Origin: Pseudooctadecabacter jejudonensis
GTDB taxonomy: Bacteria; Pseudomonadota; Alphaproteobacteria; Rhodobacterales; Rhodobacteraceae
Direction: 5' to 3'
Assembly (NCBI RefSeq): GCF_900172275.1
Contig: NZ_FWFT01000002.1
Coordinates: 434,001 to 498,000 of the forward strand
Length of the DNA stretch: 64,000 nucleotides
Of this stretch, positions 7,655-16,770 are shown one piece after another. The first letter of the stretch is position 1. Every line of letters starts with the position of its first letter. The notes below the pieces were generated by a model. It searched no databases. It had not been told where the DNA came from and worked only from the letters and a program-made list of their open reading frames with translations. Position numbers and translations under genes: made by a program.

Positions 7655-8440
7655 ATGCGTGCCCTTAGAATTGCCGCCGCCGGAATGGCCGCACAACAAA
7701 CACGCGTCGAAGTGATTTCGAACAACCTCGCGAACATGAGCACCACCGGCTACAACACGCGCCGCGCAGAATTCGCCGACCTGCATTATCAACAAATGCA
7801 GCGGCCCGGCACGATCAACGCTTCGGACGGCACTGTCGTCCCAACGGGTGTACAACTTGGCCTTGGGGTGCGGCCGTCTTCGGTGTCGGTCATGCTGAGC
7901 CAAGGGTCACTGGCCGCCACGGGTGGGGACCTTGACCTCGCGATTGAGGGCAATGGGTATCTTGAGGTGACATTGCCCGATGGGCGGGCCGCCTACACCC
8001 GTGACGGCGCGTTGAAACGCACCGGCGATGGCCTGATCGTGACATCGGACGGATACCCCGTTGTGCCGGATATTACGATCCCGCAAGACGCACGATCAAT
8101 CTCGATTAATGCCGAGGGCGAGGTTTACGCTTTCTTCATCGATCAAATTGAACCCCAGTTGTTGGGGCAATTCACCGTATCTGGCTTCACCAACGCCAAG
8201 GGCCTGGAAGCGATTGGATCGAACCTGTTTCTTGAAACGCCGGCATCCGGCCCCTCTGTCGCGACGACACCTGGTCAAGACGGGTTGGGGGTCTTGCGAC
8301 AGGGCTACCTTGAAGACAGCTCTGTCGATCCTGTGCAGGAAATCACCGATTTGATCAAAGCGCAGCGTGGCTATGAACTGAATTCCAAAGTCATTTCTGC
8401 CGCAGATCAGATGATGGGCTCCATGGTGCAAATCCGATGA
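7655..8440 (+). CDS. flgG: Flagellar distal rod protein FlgG
   Basis: A 261-residue distal rod protein of normal length. It shows the SNNLANMSTTGYNTRRAEF N-terminal motif, TGGDLDLAIEGNGYLEV in the centre, and LIKAQRGYELNSKVISAADQMM at the C terminus. GAGGAGG precedes the ATG. It overlaps flgA by four bases (ATGA). Confidence 0.96.
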   Translation: MRALRIAAAGMAAQQTRVEVISNNLANMSTTGYNTRRAEFADLHYQQMQRPGTINASDGTVVPTGVQLGLGVRPSSVSVMLSQGSLAATGGDLDLAIEGNGYLEVTLPDGRAAYTRDGALKRTGDGLIVTSDGYPVVPDITIPQDARSISINAEGEVYAFFIDQIEPQLLGQFTVSGFTNAKGLEAIGSNLFLETPASGPSVATTPGQDGLGVLRQGYLEDSSVDPVQEITDLIKAQRGYELNSKVISAADQMMGSMVQIR

Positions 8441-8853
8441 TCCGTCTGACCGTTTTTCTGATCTGTCTTGCAGGCTATGCCAGCGCCGAAGTTCTTGTCG
8501 CGACACGCACCATTCCGGCCCGCAGCATCATCGGCCCCGAAGATCTGGCCTTTCAGGACATCAATATCATGGGGGGCGTGTCCGATCCGAGTATAGCGGT
8601 CGGACAAGAGGCGCGTGTGGCCCTTTATGCAGGTCGTCCAATTCGCGCCGCTGATCTGTCCCCCCCCGCGGTGGTGGAACGGAATCAGTTGATTCCACTG
8701 ATCTACAGTCGTGGTGGCATCACGATTTCCACCGAAGGGCGCGCGCTGGATCGCGCCAGCCCCGGCGATTGGATCCGGGTCATGAACCTCAATTCGCGCG
8801 CAACCATCACGGCGCAAATACAAGAAAACGGCGTCGCCGTTGTCGGCCAGTAG
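8437..8853 (+). CDS. flgA: Flagellar P-ring assembly chaperone FlgA (short form)
   Basis: A 138-residue periplasmic protein with a cleavable signal peptide (residues 1-17, cleaved after YASA). A SAF-type domain follows: TRTIPARSIIGPEDL, then GRPIRAADLSPPAVVERNQLI. FlgA helps FlgI polymerise into the P ring. At 138 residues it is short compared with the roughly 220-residue enterobacterial protein, lacking the extra N-terminal domain, as in many alphaproteobacteria. It sits between flgG and flgH. Confidence 0.88.
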   Translation: MIRLTVFLICLAGYASAEVLVATRTIPARSIIGPEDLAFQDINIMGGVSDPSIAVGQEARVALYAGRPIRAADLSPPAVVERNQLIPLIYSRGGITISTEGRALDRASPGDWIRVMNLNSRATITAQIQENGVAVVGQ

Positions 8854-8861
8854 GAGGCATC

Positions 8862-9596
8862 ATGCGCCCTTTCATCTTTGTCACATTTGTGAGTCTCATC
8901 GTCCTGAGCGCCTGTTCCCGGGTCCGAGAAATCGGCCAAGAACCGGAGTTTACGGCTCCACAGGCTTCGGCCGAGGCGATTGCCATGACCACGTATGGGT
9001 TGGGCTCCGAACTGGCGTCCGGCCCGGTCCGTGATGGCACGCCATCCTTGTGGACCGGCGAACGCGGTTCACTGCTGGGTGATCGGCGCGCAGTCCAACG
9101 AGGCGATATTCTGACCGTGGTGATCGAAATTGACGACAGTGCGTCCATTTCAAATTCGACAGACCGATCCCGCAGCGGATCCGAAAGCCTCTCTATCCCC
9201 AACCTGTTTGGCCTGCCCCAGCGCGCAAACGAAGCTTTGCCCGAAGGCGCGACCTTGGACTCAGCTGTTGATTTCAGTTCGAACAGCTCGTTCGGCGGTG
9301 ACGGGTCCGTCCGGCGAAACGAACAGTTGGAGCTTCGTATTGCCGCAACAGTTGTCGGCGTCATGCCCAACGGCGTTTTGTCCATTCAAGGCACGCAGGA
9401 GGTCCGTGTGAATTTCGAAATGCGCGAACTTCTCGTGTCGGGATTTGTTCGCCCAGAAGACATCAGTCGTCAGAATGAAATCACTTACGACAAACTTGCC
9501 TCTGCGCGGATTTCTTATGGTGGCCGAGGGCAAATTTCCGATGTTCAGCAACCGCGAGCAGGCCAACAGCTTACCGACATTCTACTGCCGTTTTAG
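8862..9596 (+). CDS. flgH: Flagellar L-ring lipoprotein FlgH
   Basis: A 244-residue outer-membrane L-ring protein. The signal peptide ends in a lipobox LSAC with the lipidated Cys at residue 18. Downstream lie SLWTGERGSLLGDRRAVQRGD and the C-terminal SGFVRPEDISRQNEI and ISYGGRGQISDVQQP blocks, all typical of FlgH. ATG at 8862 is chosen because GGAGG lies 6 bases upstream; the frame is open further upstream but would hide the signal peptide. Confidence 0.95.
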   Translation: MRPFIFVTFVSLIVLSACSRVREIGQEPEFTAPQASAEAIAMTTYGLGSELASGPVRDGTPSLWTGERGSLLGDRRAVQRGDILTVVIEIDDSASISNSTDRSRSGSESLSIPNLFGLPQRANEALPEGATLDSAVDFSSNSSFGGDGSVRRNEQLELRIAATVVGVMPNGVLSIQGTQEVRVNFEMRELLVSGFVRPEDISRQNEITYDKLASARISYGGRGQISDVQQPRAGQQLTDILLPF

Positions 9597-9605
9597 GATT
9601 TGATC

Positions 9606-10130
9606 ATGAAGAAGTTATTGCTGCCACTTATTCTGATGATTGTCGGCACCGCCGCCGGCGGTGGGGTCGGGATGTTCTTGATGAACGCTGAAGACCCTGA
9701 TGAGACGATGCTGGTTGAAACGTCAGGCAACCCGTGTGGCGACGAACATGACAGTGACGAAATGATGGCAGAGGAGGCGAGCGATCCAGTTCCGCTGGAA
9801 CAGCGCGAATACGCCAGGATGAGCAACCAGTTCATTGTTCCTGTGATCTTGAATGACAAAGTTGCTGCGATGATGGTGATGTCACTGAGCCTAGAAGTCG
9901 AGGTCGGGGGGCAAGAAGCTGTTTTCTCCCATGAGCCCCGCCTGCGTGATGCATTTCTGCAGGTCATGTTTGACCATGCGAACATGGGAGGGTTCAACGG
10001 AGCCTTTACATCGACCGCAAACATGCGCCTGCTTCGTAACAGCCTACAAGAAGCCGCAGATCGCGTGATGCTGGGTCATATTTCAGATGTCTTGATCGTC
10101 GACATTGTTCGACAGGATGTCACCAACTAG
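9606..10130 (+). CDS. FliL family protein, first paralogue
   Basis: A 174-residue membrane-anchored protein: one transmembrane helix (residues 3-25), an acidic Asp/Glu/His-rich linker with a single Cys (residues 28-62), then a C-terminal domain with the FliL-like pattern (NQFIVPVILNDKVAAMMVMSLSLEV, then PRLRDAFLQVM). FliL proteins surround the stator in the periplasm. A second FliL is at 18654-19151, so the two may have different roles. It closes the flgB operon and its 3' end overlaps the convergent gene at 10120 by 11 bases. ATG at 9606 is preferred over TTG at 9600. Confidence 0.7.
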   Translation: MKKLLLPLILMIVGTAAGGGVGMFLMNAEDPDETMLVETSGNPCGDEHDSDEMMAEEASDPVPLEQREYARMSNQFIVPVILNDKVAAMMVMSLSLEVEVGGQEAVFSHEPRLRDAFLQVMFDHANMGGFNGAFTSTANMRLLRNSLQEAADRVMLGHISDVLIVDIVRQDVTN

Positions 10131-10494
10131 CGCGCCGGTCTTTACTGCGTAGGTGTTCTCGTAAAACATCCTCATAAACAGCGCGCGCGGCTTCCAGCTT
10201 GGCCAGCGCCTGAGCCACTTTCGCCTTGGCTTCTTCTCGGTCCCGGGCGGCATGGGCCATTTCCTGGTTTATCTTCTTTTTCCGGTCGATGACCCAAGTT
10301 TCCCACAAGAGGTTGGCCCCGGCACGCGTGGAAGGATCGTCGAAACACTCTGAAACAGGCCGGTCCAATTCGGCCAGTTGGGTGCGCAGTTCTTGCACGC
10401 GCCGTGCAGCATTTTGCAAATGAGATTGTTTCGCACGATAGACCATATCGAGCATTGGCAAGAGTTGTTGGATTTGATCAAGTTTAGCGCTCAT
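10120..10494 (-). CDS. Coiled-coil protein after flhB, possible FliJ counterpart
   Basis: A 124-residue, highly charged, almost wholly helical protein with no membrane segment. Two long heptad-like stretches (residues about 8-45 and 65-115) flank a short break containing a Cys. It is the last gene of the flhA-fliR-flhB operon, overlapping flhB by 4 bases. Size, coil pattern and export-operon context resemble FliJ, the coiled-coil stalk of the FliI ATPase, which is otherwise absent from the window. The sequence alone does not prove this; it could also be a chaperone. Confidence 0.55.
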   Translation of the reverse strand: MSAKLDQIQQLLPMLDMVYRAKQSHLQNAARRVQELRTQLAELDRPVSECFDDPSTRAGANLLWETWVIDRKKKINQEMAHAARDREEAKAKVAQALAKLEAARAVYEDVLREHLRSKDRRASW

Positions 10495-11570
10495 CGACGT
10501 GCCAGTTTTCGGACCCGGTCGGCGAACCTGATTGCAGCGGCGACCGCCTTATAATGCTCCGGCGAAATTTGCTGGCCTATTTCGACAGTCGCGTGCAATG
10601 CGCGCGCTGTTGGCGGATCCGAATGGATCGGGACACTGTTTTCGTTCGCGATTTCACGAATGCGCGCGGCCACGAGATCAACGCCTTTCGCCACACATTC
10701 CGGTGCACCCAATCCGGTGCGATCCCATTTCAAAGCGACCGCATAATGGGTCGGGTTGACCACAATCACGTCCGCGTCGGGAACGTCCGCCAGCATTTGG
10801 TTCATCGCAATCGACATGCCTTTTTGGCGACGTTGCTGTTTAAGAGCGGGATCCCCTTCGGTATTCTTCGTTTCGTCCGTCAGCTCCTTTCGGGACATCC
10901 GGTTCTTGCGGAGATGCTCAGCCCTTTGCCAAGTGTAGTCCACAACGCCCAGGGCCGCGGCGATGATAAGGACGATGCCCATCAAAGACACACACATCGA
11001 CAACAAAATGGCGGTCACCTGCCCCGCCGATACAGCCATCGCCGTCATGATGTCCGGCAGGCGCGCCAGCAGGAAAAAGAACAATACGGTTGAATACAGA
11101 ACGAGTTTCGCAAAGCTTTTCGCAAATTCAAACAGCCCCGAGCGGCCGAACTTATTCTTCGCCTGAGAGATGGGTGAGATCCGCGAGAGCTTAAATTCAA
11201 GTTTTGAAGGCGCGAAAACAAAGCCCCGCTGTACAATAAGCGAGAGCACAACTGCACAGGCCGGAATTGCAAACCAAGGCGAAAGCCAAAATCCCAAGTC
11301 TCGAAGCAGCCCCCCCATCACAGGCGCGCCGGAGCTTTGAAAAAGGTCATCTGCAATCTGGTCAGAGCGGCTGATAAACCCAGACAGATGACTTCCGATT
11401 TCGACCAACGACAGTGCACCGATGGAGACACCGACAATCAAGAGCCCAGCATAGGCCGATGCGGTATTGAGGTCAGTTGATCGCGCGAAATCACCTTTCT
11501 TCCGCGCTTCCTCAAGTTTCTGAGGCGTGGCCTCATACTGCTTGTCATCATCCGTGTTTTGATCGCTCAT
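10491..11570 (-). CDS. flhB: Flagellar export switch protein FlhB
   Basis: A 359-residue FlhB. Four hydrophobic segments lie between residues about 35 and 215. A cytoplasmic domain carries the autocleavage motif NPTH at residues 272-275, which switches export from hook to filament substrates. The N terminus has the conserved EATPQKLEEARKKGDFARS. It overlaps fliR (ATGA) upstream and the coiled-coil gene downstream. Confidence 0.97.
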   Translation of the reverse strand: MSDQNTDDDKQYEATPQKLEEARKKGDFARSTDLNTASAYAGLLIVGVSIGALSLVEIGSHLSGFISRSDQIADDLFQSSGAPVMGGLLRDLGFWLSPWFAIPACAVVLSLIVQRGFVFAPSKLEFKLSRISPISQAKNKFGRSGLFEFAKSFAKLVLYSTVLFFFLLARLPDIMTAMAVSAGQVTAILLSMCVSLMGIVLIIAAALGVVDYTWQRAEHLRKNRMSRKELTDETKNTEGDPALKQQRRQKGMSIAMNQMLADVPDADVIVVNPTHYAVALKWDRTGLGAPECVAKGVDLVAARIREIANENSVPIHSDPPTARALHATVEIGQQISPEHYKAVAAAIRFADRVRKLARR

Positions 11571-12340
11571 GACGGCCCCCTAAAGGGATCCATCAAGAAC
11601 CGTCCCATCGATTCAACCCAAATTGACAACATCAACGGTGCCGCCAACATAAGTATGATCAGGCCACCCGCGGTGATCGCAGGCGCGCCGACAAACGCCA
11701 CCATCAACTGGGGCATCGCCTTGTTAATGACACCCAAAATCACGTTATAGATGAGTGAAGCGATCACGAATGGCGCGGCGAGCGTGAACCCCAATGCAAA
11801 TGAACGGGAGATTTCCGCAATCCCCGATTCACTTAGGACACCCGCGGGGATCACCTCGCCAAAAGGCACCATGTCGTAGCTATGGATCATGAATGCCGCG
11901 AACTGGACATGTAGCCCCATGATTGTTGCCAAGGCCAGCCCGCCCACAACCAGAACATGGCCCATGGCAGGCAACGGATCCATGCCCGCTGCCCCGAAGA
12001 TCTGGGACAATGACGTGGATTGAGCGGCAATGGACCCAGCGACCTGCAAAGCCATGACAAACAATCGAAGCATCAAGCCCAAGAAGACGCCTGTCACAGT
12101 TTCGGCGAACAAGAGCCCCACGTAAGGCATCATATCCCCGTTCAGCGGGGGGATGGAAACAGCAGGGGACACGATGGCGGTAAAGGCGATGGCCAAACCG
12201 ATTTTCACGCGAACAGGTACCGATTGCTCCCCAAAGGCCGGCAACAAGGATACCATTGCGCCAACCCTCAAAAATACCGCAAAGGCCTGCCACAACCCCT
12301 CCTGTGCGAGGCCTGACAATTGTGCGAGCCCCTCAATCAT
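11567..12340 (-). CDS. fliR: Flagellar export gate protein FliR
   Basis: A 257-residue polytopic membrane protein with about six hydrophobic helices. FliR markers visible are RVGAMVSLLPAFGEQSVPVRVKIGLA near the N terminus and GEVIPAGVLSES in the middle. With FliP and FliQ it forms the helical core of the export gate. It is coupled by 4-base overlaps to flhA upstream and flhB downstream. Confidence 0.95.
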   Translation of the reverse strand: MIEGLAQLSGLAQEGLWQAFAVFLRVGAMVSLLPAFGEQSVPVRVKIGLAIAFTAIVSPAVSIPPLNGDMMPYVGLLFAETVTGVFLGLMLRLFVMALQVAGSIAAQSTSLSQIFGAAGMDPLPAMGHVLVVGGLALATIMGLHVQFAAFMIHSYDMVPFGEVIPAGVLSESGIAEISRSFALGFTLAAPFVIASLIYNVILGVINKAMPQLMVAFVGAPAITAGGLIILMLAAPLMLSIWVESMGRFLMDPFRGPS

Positions 12341-14427
12341 GCGGGCACAAGTCCAACCAACGCCGGTTTTGCATCAACGCCAATTTCTTCGAACGACAGA
12401 ACCGGATTAGGTAATCCCTTCGCTGTCATAACCGTTCGCAAAAAGCGGCGACGTTTCATCGAAGTAACGATGGCAGGGAAAGCACCCGCTTCGGTGGCAG
12501 CCGATACCTTATCTGAGATCGCTGTCGCCAAGCGATTGAACTCGTCAGGCGGTAGCGCCACATCGCCTGAGTTTCGATCGGATGAGATCTGATACGTCGC
12601 AAACGTGTCTTCCCATTCCGGCGCCAACTGAACCAAAGGGATGGTTCCATCGGGCCGCCGCATGTTTGCAACGAGTTGGAAGCCGAGCCTTTGCCGCACA
12701 TGCTCCGCCACCCCCTCAGCTGAGGGGTAGAGTTGCCGACCTTCGGCACATGCTTCGATAATCAGGGGCAGATTTCTAATGGACACCCGTTCTTCGAGGA
12801 GCAACCGGAGAACCGACAGAAGCAGATCGACCGGCACCTTATCTGGGACAAGTTCATCAAGCATTTTGCGGTTCGCATCGGCACGAGACGTATCGGTGAG
12901 GCTGCACATCTCATCCAGTAGCCGACGAAGCGCCTTCAGTGTCAGCAGTCTCGCAAAGTTCTTCTTTATCACCTCGAGGAGATGGGTCGCCAAAACTTCC
13001 GTCGGATGGACGGTTGTCAGACCAGACAACGCTGCTTCTTCCTGATCATCCGGCGAAATCCAGCGCGCGGGCGCACCATAGACCGGCTCGCTCACGTCTT
13101 TGCCATCTGGTGCGGGAAGGGCTGGATCAGACAGCAGTGTCAAAACGCGACCCGGCTGCAAGATATCCTGCACCTGCTCTACACCATGGACCAGAATACG
13201 ATAGTGATTCTGAGGCAAAGCGGCATTGTCGGTAAGCCTGATCTCAGGAAGCAGCACGCCAAATTCAGTCGCAACATGGTTGCGCATATTTCCAATTCGC
13301 ACATCAAGACCAACGCCGGGATCAAGCACCATTTCCACCAGATCAGGCGCAAACTCAACGTGGATATCATCAAGGTCGAGAAGATCCCCGATGCTTTCTT
13401 TGACGGGGGTATGCATGGGTTGGGCCGCGGCGGCACTGGCCTCAGCGTCTGCCTTATCCCTACTTTTTTTGCTGTAGAATGCTGCAGTGCCAAGGAGGGC
13501 CGCGCCCACCACGAACGGAATAAACGGCAAGCCAGGCACAAGGGCGAACATCACCATCAGCCCTGCAACAGTCGCAAGAGCTGCGGGATGCCCCCCGAGT
13601 TGCGCAACCAACGTCAGATCCGTTGCACCCTTTGCACCGCCCCGTGCAAGCAACAGAGCCGCCGCGATCGATATAATCACCGACGGTATTTGGTTCACCA
13701 AACCATCGCCAACAGTCAGGATCGCATAGGTTTCGAAGGCGACACCCAATGGCATGCCGTGGACCGCCGCCCCCATGATAAGCCCCATCACAAGGTTGAG
13801 CGCCGTAATCAAAAGCCCTGCAATCGCATCGCCTTTTACGAATTTTGACGCGCCATCAAGCGAACCGAAAAAGGTGGTTTCAGCTTGTTCGACTTCTCTT
13901 CTGCGCTTGGCCTCAGCATGATCGATTGCGCCCGCACTCATATCGCTGTCGATCGCAAGCTGTTTGCCCGGCATGCCGTCCAGTGCAAAACGCGCCCCAA
14001 CTTCAGCCATACGCGTTGCGCCTTTGTTAATGACAATGAAGTTTACGATCAAAAGGACACAAAACACGACGAGGCCCAAAAAGACGCTGCCACCCATCAC
14101 AAAATTTGCAAAACCTTCGATGACGTCGCCAGCCGCATTTGTACCGGTGTGGCCTTGGCCGATGATAAGCTTCGTTGACGAGACGTTGAGCGACAGGCGC
14201 AACATCAATGAAGCCAGAAGGATTGTGGGAAATGCGGAGAAGTCGAGCGGTCGCTCAATAAAGAGTGTCACAGTGAAAATTAGGATTGCCAGCGCGAATG
14301 AAATTGCCAGTCCGGCATCCAAAACCCACGATGGCATAGGCAAGATCATCATTACAATGATCGCCATCAAAGCGAGAGCGAGAAGAATAGTTGGTTGGAA
14401 CAGGTCGCGAATTGACAGGCCGATCAT
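12337..14427 (-). CDS. flhA: Flagellar export gate protein FlhA
   Basis: A 696-residue FlhA. The N-terminal half has about eight membrane helices and the conserved FHIPEP-family segment (GARFALDGMPGKQLAIDSDMSAG, residues about 140-170). The C-terminal half is the cytoplasmic docking domain for chaperone-substrate complexes. It heads the leftward flhA-fliR-flhB-coil operon. The 126-base gap upstream (14428-14553) holds a run of T residues and one TTAACCA half-site, but no full CtrA box. Confidence 0.97.
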   Translation of the reverse strand: MIGLSIRDLFQPTILLALALMAIIVMMILPMPSWVLDAGLAISFALAILIFTVTLFIERPLDFSAFPTILLASLMLRLSLNVSSTKLIIGQGHTGTNAAGDVIEGFANFVMGGSVFLGLVVFCVLLIVNFIVINKGATRMAEVGARFALDGMPGKQLAIDSDMSAGAIDHAEAKRRREVEQAETTFFGSLDGASKFVKGDAIAGLLITALNLVMGLIMGAAVHGMPLGVAFETYAILTVGDGLVNQIPSVIISIAAALLLARGGAKGATDLTLVAQLGGHPAALATVAGLMVMFALVPGLPFIPFVVGAALLGTAAFYSKKSRDKADAEASAAAAQPMHTPVKESIGDLLDLDDIHVEFAPDLVEMVLDPGVGLDVRIGNMRNHVATEFGVLLPEIRLTDNAALPQNHYRILVHGVEQVQDILQPGRVLTLLSDPALPAPDGKDVSEPVYGAPARWISPDDQEEAALSGLTTVHPTEVLATHLLEVIKKNFARLLTLKALRRLLDEMCSLTDTSRADANRKMLDELVPDKVPVDLLLSVLRLLLEERVSIRNLPLIIEACAEGRQLYPSAEGVAEHVRQRLGFQLVANMRRPDGTIPLVQLAPEWEDTFATYQISSDRNSGDVALPPDEFNRLATAISDKVSAATEAGAFPAIVTSMKRRRFLRTVMTAKGLPNPVLSFEEIGVDAKPALVGLVPA

Positions 14428-14553
14428 TGTGAACAGCCTCGCTCACCTGCAAAGGATTTTTTTTGTACTTGATCCATCTATCGACCTTGCGCTTTCTGCT
14501 GCGGGACGATTTTTGGTTAATCCGGAAACCTTTCGATTTCGTAACTTCGACGA

Positions 14554-16770
14554 TTACTCAGACAAAACTGGGGTTTCGAATTGCTGGAGCAACCCTTCGA
14601 TAGCGCGACGGCTTTCTTGAGACTGCTCAACCAAAGTTCGACGCTCTGTCAAAGTTTCAGGTAACGTCGCACCGCTATCGTCGAGACGTACTTGTGCGAA
14701 TTCTCCCAATGGGTCGTCCTGCATGACCGCCAATCTTTCCCAAGCCTCCGCGCGAAACTCTCCAAGGCCGTTAGACGTCTCTGGATCTGCCGGCGCCTCG
14801 GTCAATGCGCTCTCGAAATCACCCATGTGATCGAAAGCTGATGCGCGCAGCACCTTCGCACGGTCAGAATTAATTCCCGAGATCGCCTCTAGCGCGATAA
14901 TATATTCGCCCGCTTCGATTCCGGCCTCCGCCATCAGATATCGCCTCTCTGAGGCTGCATCTTGAGATGTCGGGGCGTCCAGAACAGTGAGTGCTCTGCG
15001 CGGAAAACCGAGATCAATCAGTCTTTGCGCAATTGCATTCCTTGTCTCACCTGAAAGCTCAGGCGGCGGTCCCGCGAAAACCAGTTGCAGGAAGGTGCTT
15101 GCCGCACCGTTCGACGCCAGTTTATCGAAAACAAAGTCGACGGTGGCGCGCGCAGATTCATCCTCCAAAGGTGTAACCAGGGCGAGAGCCCGTTCATATT
15201 CGCCTTTGGCCACCCACCCACGTGCCTCATTTACCTGAAGCTTCAGATACATGGGCCCTGCCCTGTATTCTGCTGCGAGACCTGCCGCAATGAGTAAATC
15301 TTCCTCAGAGGGGACGATTTCGTGCTGCTGATAGAGGTCCAAAAGTTGATTTACCACTTGTGGAGTGACATGTGGATTTGTCCGAACCTCTTCGCGAAGC
15401 AAAGCAAGGGCGCGATCGACGTCTCCTTCAATTTCAGCAAGATCCGCCCGTATGGCCTGAACGTCCGATTCTTCTTTGATGTCGGGAACATTTGCTGACT
15501 GTAGCACTTGTTCTGCAAGATCTGGTCGTCCTTCAGACAGGAAGTGATCCGCGACCCGTGCTGACAAATGCCCCCGAAGTGGTTGAGGGATAGAAAAATA
15601 TCCCTGCATCAAATAATCCAAATTCGCATCATCATCCGGCAGTTCGCCAGATGCTAGAAAACCCCAGAAGGAACCAAGACTTGCACAATTTCGCTGCGCG
15701 GAAAGCTTTGGGTAGGGGCCATCATAGTCATCGATAAGACCGGCAAGCTCGGCGAGTATGACCCTGGTTTGAGATGACGCACTATTCGCCCTTAAAGCCA
15801 AAAGAGCTTCCGCCCCGAAACCGAAGTGAAGGTAAAGCTGAGCGAGTGATGTATGCGCAGCAATCGGTTCTTGGCCAAACGATCCAGACAGAGGTTCAGC
15901 AAGCGATGCAAGCTGCACATTAAAAGGTCTGTCATCGGCCCAGGATGCCAAATCAAAGGTTTCATTATCGAGACAAACCTGCGGCTCTCTCGCCTCCAAA
16001 GCACGCGAGATTCCGGCCAACGTTTCGTCGGTTGCCGTCGATATATCGAGACCGAGGGAAGGGGAAACCGCAAGCGTCTCTTCTACGACGGATGGCTCAG
16101 GATCAGCAGGGCTGACAGATCCGCTGGTTTCCGGTGGGGTCACATTCGTTGGCGTCAAATAGCCCTGTGTTGCAGCGCGGGACAGACCTTCCAGAAGTGC
16201 AGCCTCCGCTGTTTGAAGGGACTGATCCGCCGAGGCGCTTTCGGGCGCATCGGCCAAAACCATACTCGAAGTAAGGTCACGCGTTGGGAGAGGTGTTGCA
16301 TTCAACGTCAGACCATTGGGAAGGCCGAGCAGATCTGGTAGAAAAGCTACATCTTCTCTCATTGCGGTCCGCAATGCGGGTTCAAGTGGGGCATCCGCGG
16401 CCTCAAGGGTTTCGATGGGATTTTGACCGTCAACGATATCAACAACCAAACGATCAGGGCGCCACAAGAACGCCTCGGCCTGGCAATTGCACGTTACAAG
16501 AAAATCGAGGCGAGATCCGCTTCGGGGGATGAGATCTAGGAGTCTATCCCGCGGTATCCGATCAAACACGCCCTCGATCGCAAAACCATCCACTTCGTCC
16601 TCAAGCTGCAGGGCAAAACCGGTATCAGTTTCCATCACGCGCCAGTCGGTCCCCTCCTCAATAGAAAAGACGAGCCGAGAGAAGGTGTCATGTTCGCCAC
16701 TGCGGATTGCAACAGGATCAGCAAGGGCAATGGCGGGCAGATATACGAGAAGAGGTAGGATCCACTTCAT
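14554..16770 (-). CDS. Large periplasmic repeat protein in the motA operon
   Basis: A 738-residue protein with a Sec signal peptide (residues 1-17). A beta-rich N-terminal part (about 20-115) resembles AMIN-type domains (TFSRLVFSIEEGTDWRV). A low-complexity linker spans about 140-260. The C-terminal part (about 270-720) consists of helical TPR-like units such as GRPDLAEQVLQSA, VDRALALLREEV and GEYERALALV. It overlaps motA by 4 bases and lies upstream of flhA, so a motility role is likely. An envelope protein of this build could scaffold the stator or the flagellar pole, but no function can be read from the sequence. Confidence 0.8.
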   Translation of the reverse strand: MKWILPLLVYLPAIALADPVAIRSGEHDTFSRLVFSIEEGTDWRVMETDTGFALQLEDEVDGFAIEGVFDRIPRDRLLDLIPRSGSRLDFLVTCNCQAEAFLWRPDRLVVDIVDGQNPIETLEAADAPLEPALRTAMREDVAFLPDLLGLPNGLTLNATPLPTRDLTSSMVLADAPESASADQSLQTAEAALLEGLSRAATQGYLTPTNVTPPETSGSVSPADPEPSVVEETLAVSPSLGLDISTATDETLAGISRALEAREPQVCLDNETFDLASWADDRPFNVQLASLAEPLSGSFGQEPIAAHTSLAQLYLHFGFGAEALLALRANSASSQTRVILAELAGLIDDYDGPYPKLSAQRNCASLGSFWGFLASGELPDDDANLDYLMQGYFSIPQPLRGHLSARVADHFLSEGRPDLAEQVLQSANVPDIKEESDVQAIRADLAEIEGDVDRALALLREEVRTNPHVTPQVVNQLLDLYQQHEIVPSEEDLLIAAGLAAEYRAGPMYLKLQVNEARGWVAKGEYERALALVTPLEDESARATVDFVFDKLASNGAASTFLQLVFAGPPPELSGETRNAIAQRLIDLGFPRRALTVLDAPTSQDAASERRYLMAEAGIEAGEYIIALEAISGINSDRAKVLRASAFDHMGDFESALTEAPADPETSNGLGEFRAEAWERLAVMQDDPLGEFAQVRLDDSGATLPETLTERRTLVEQSQESRRAIEGLLQQFETPVLSE

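Noticed and set aside
12982-13848. Rightward 288-residue open frame
   Set aside because: Lies wholly antisense to flhA, with Arg/His-rich composition and no ribosome site.
14511-14521. TTAACCA (leftward) before flhA as a CtrA site
   Set aside because: Only one half-site is present; no TTAA stands seven bases away.
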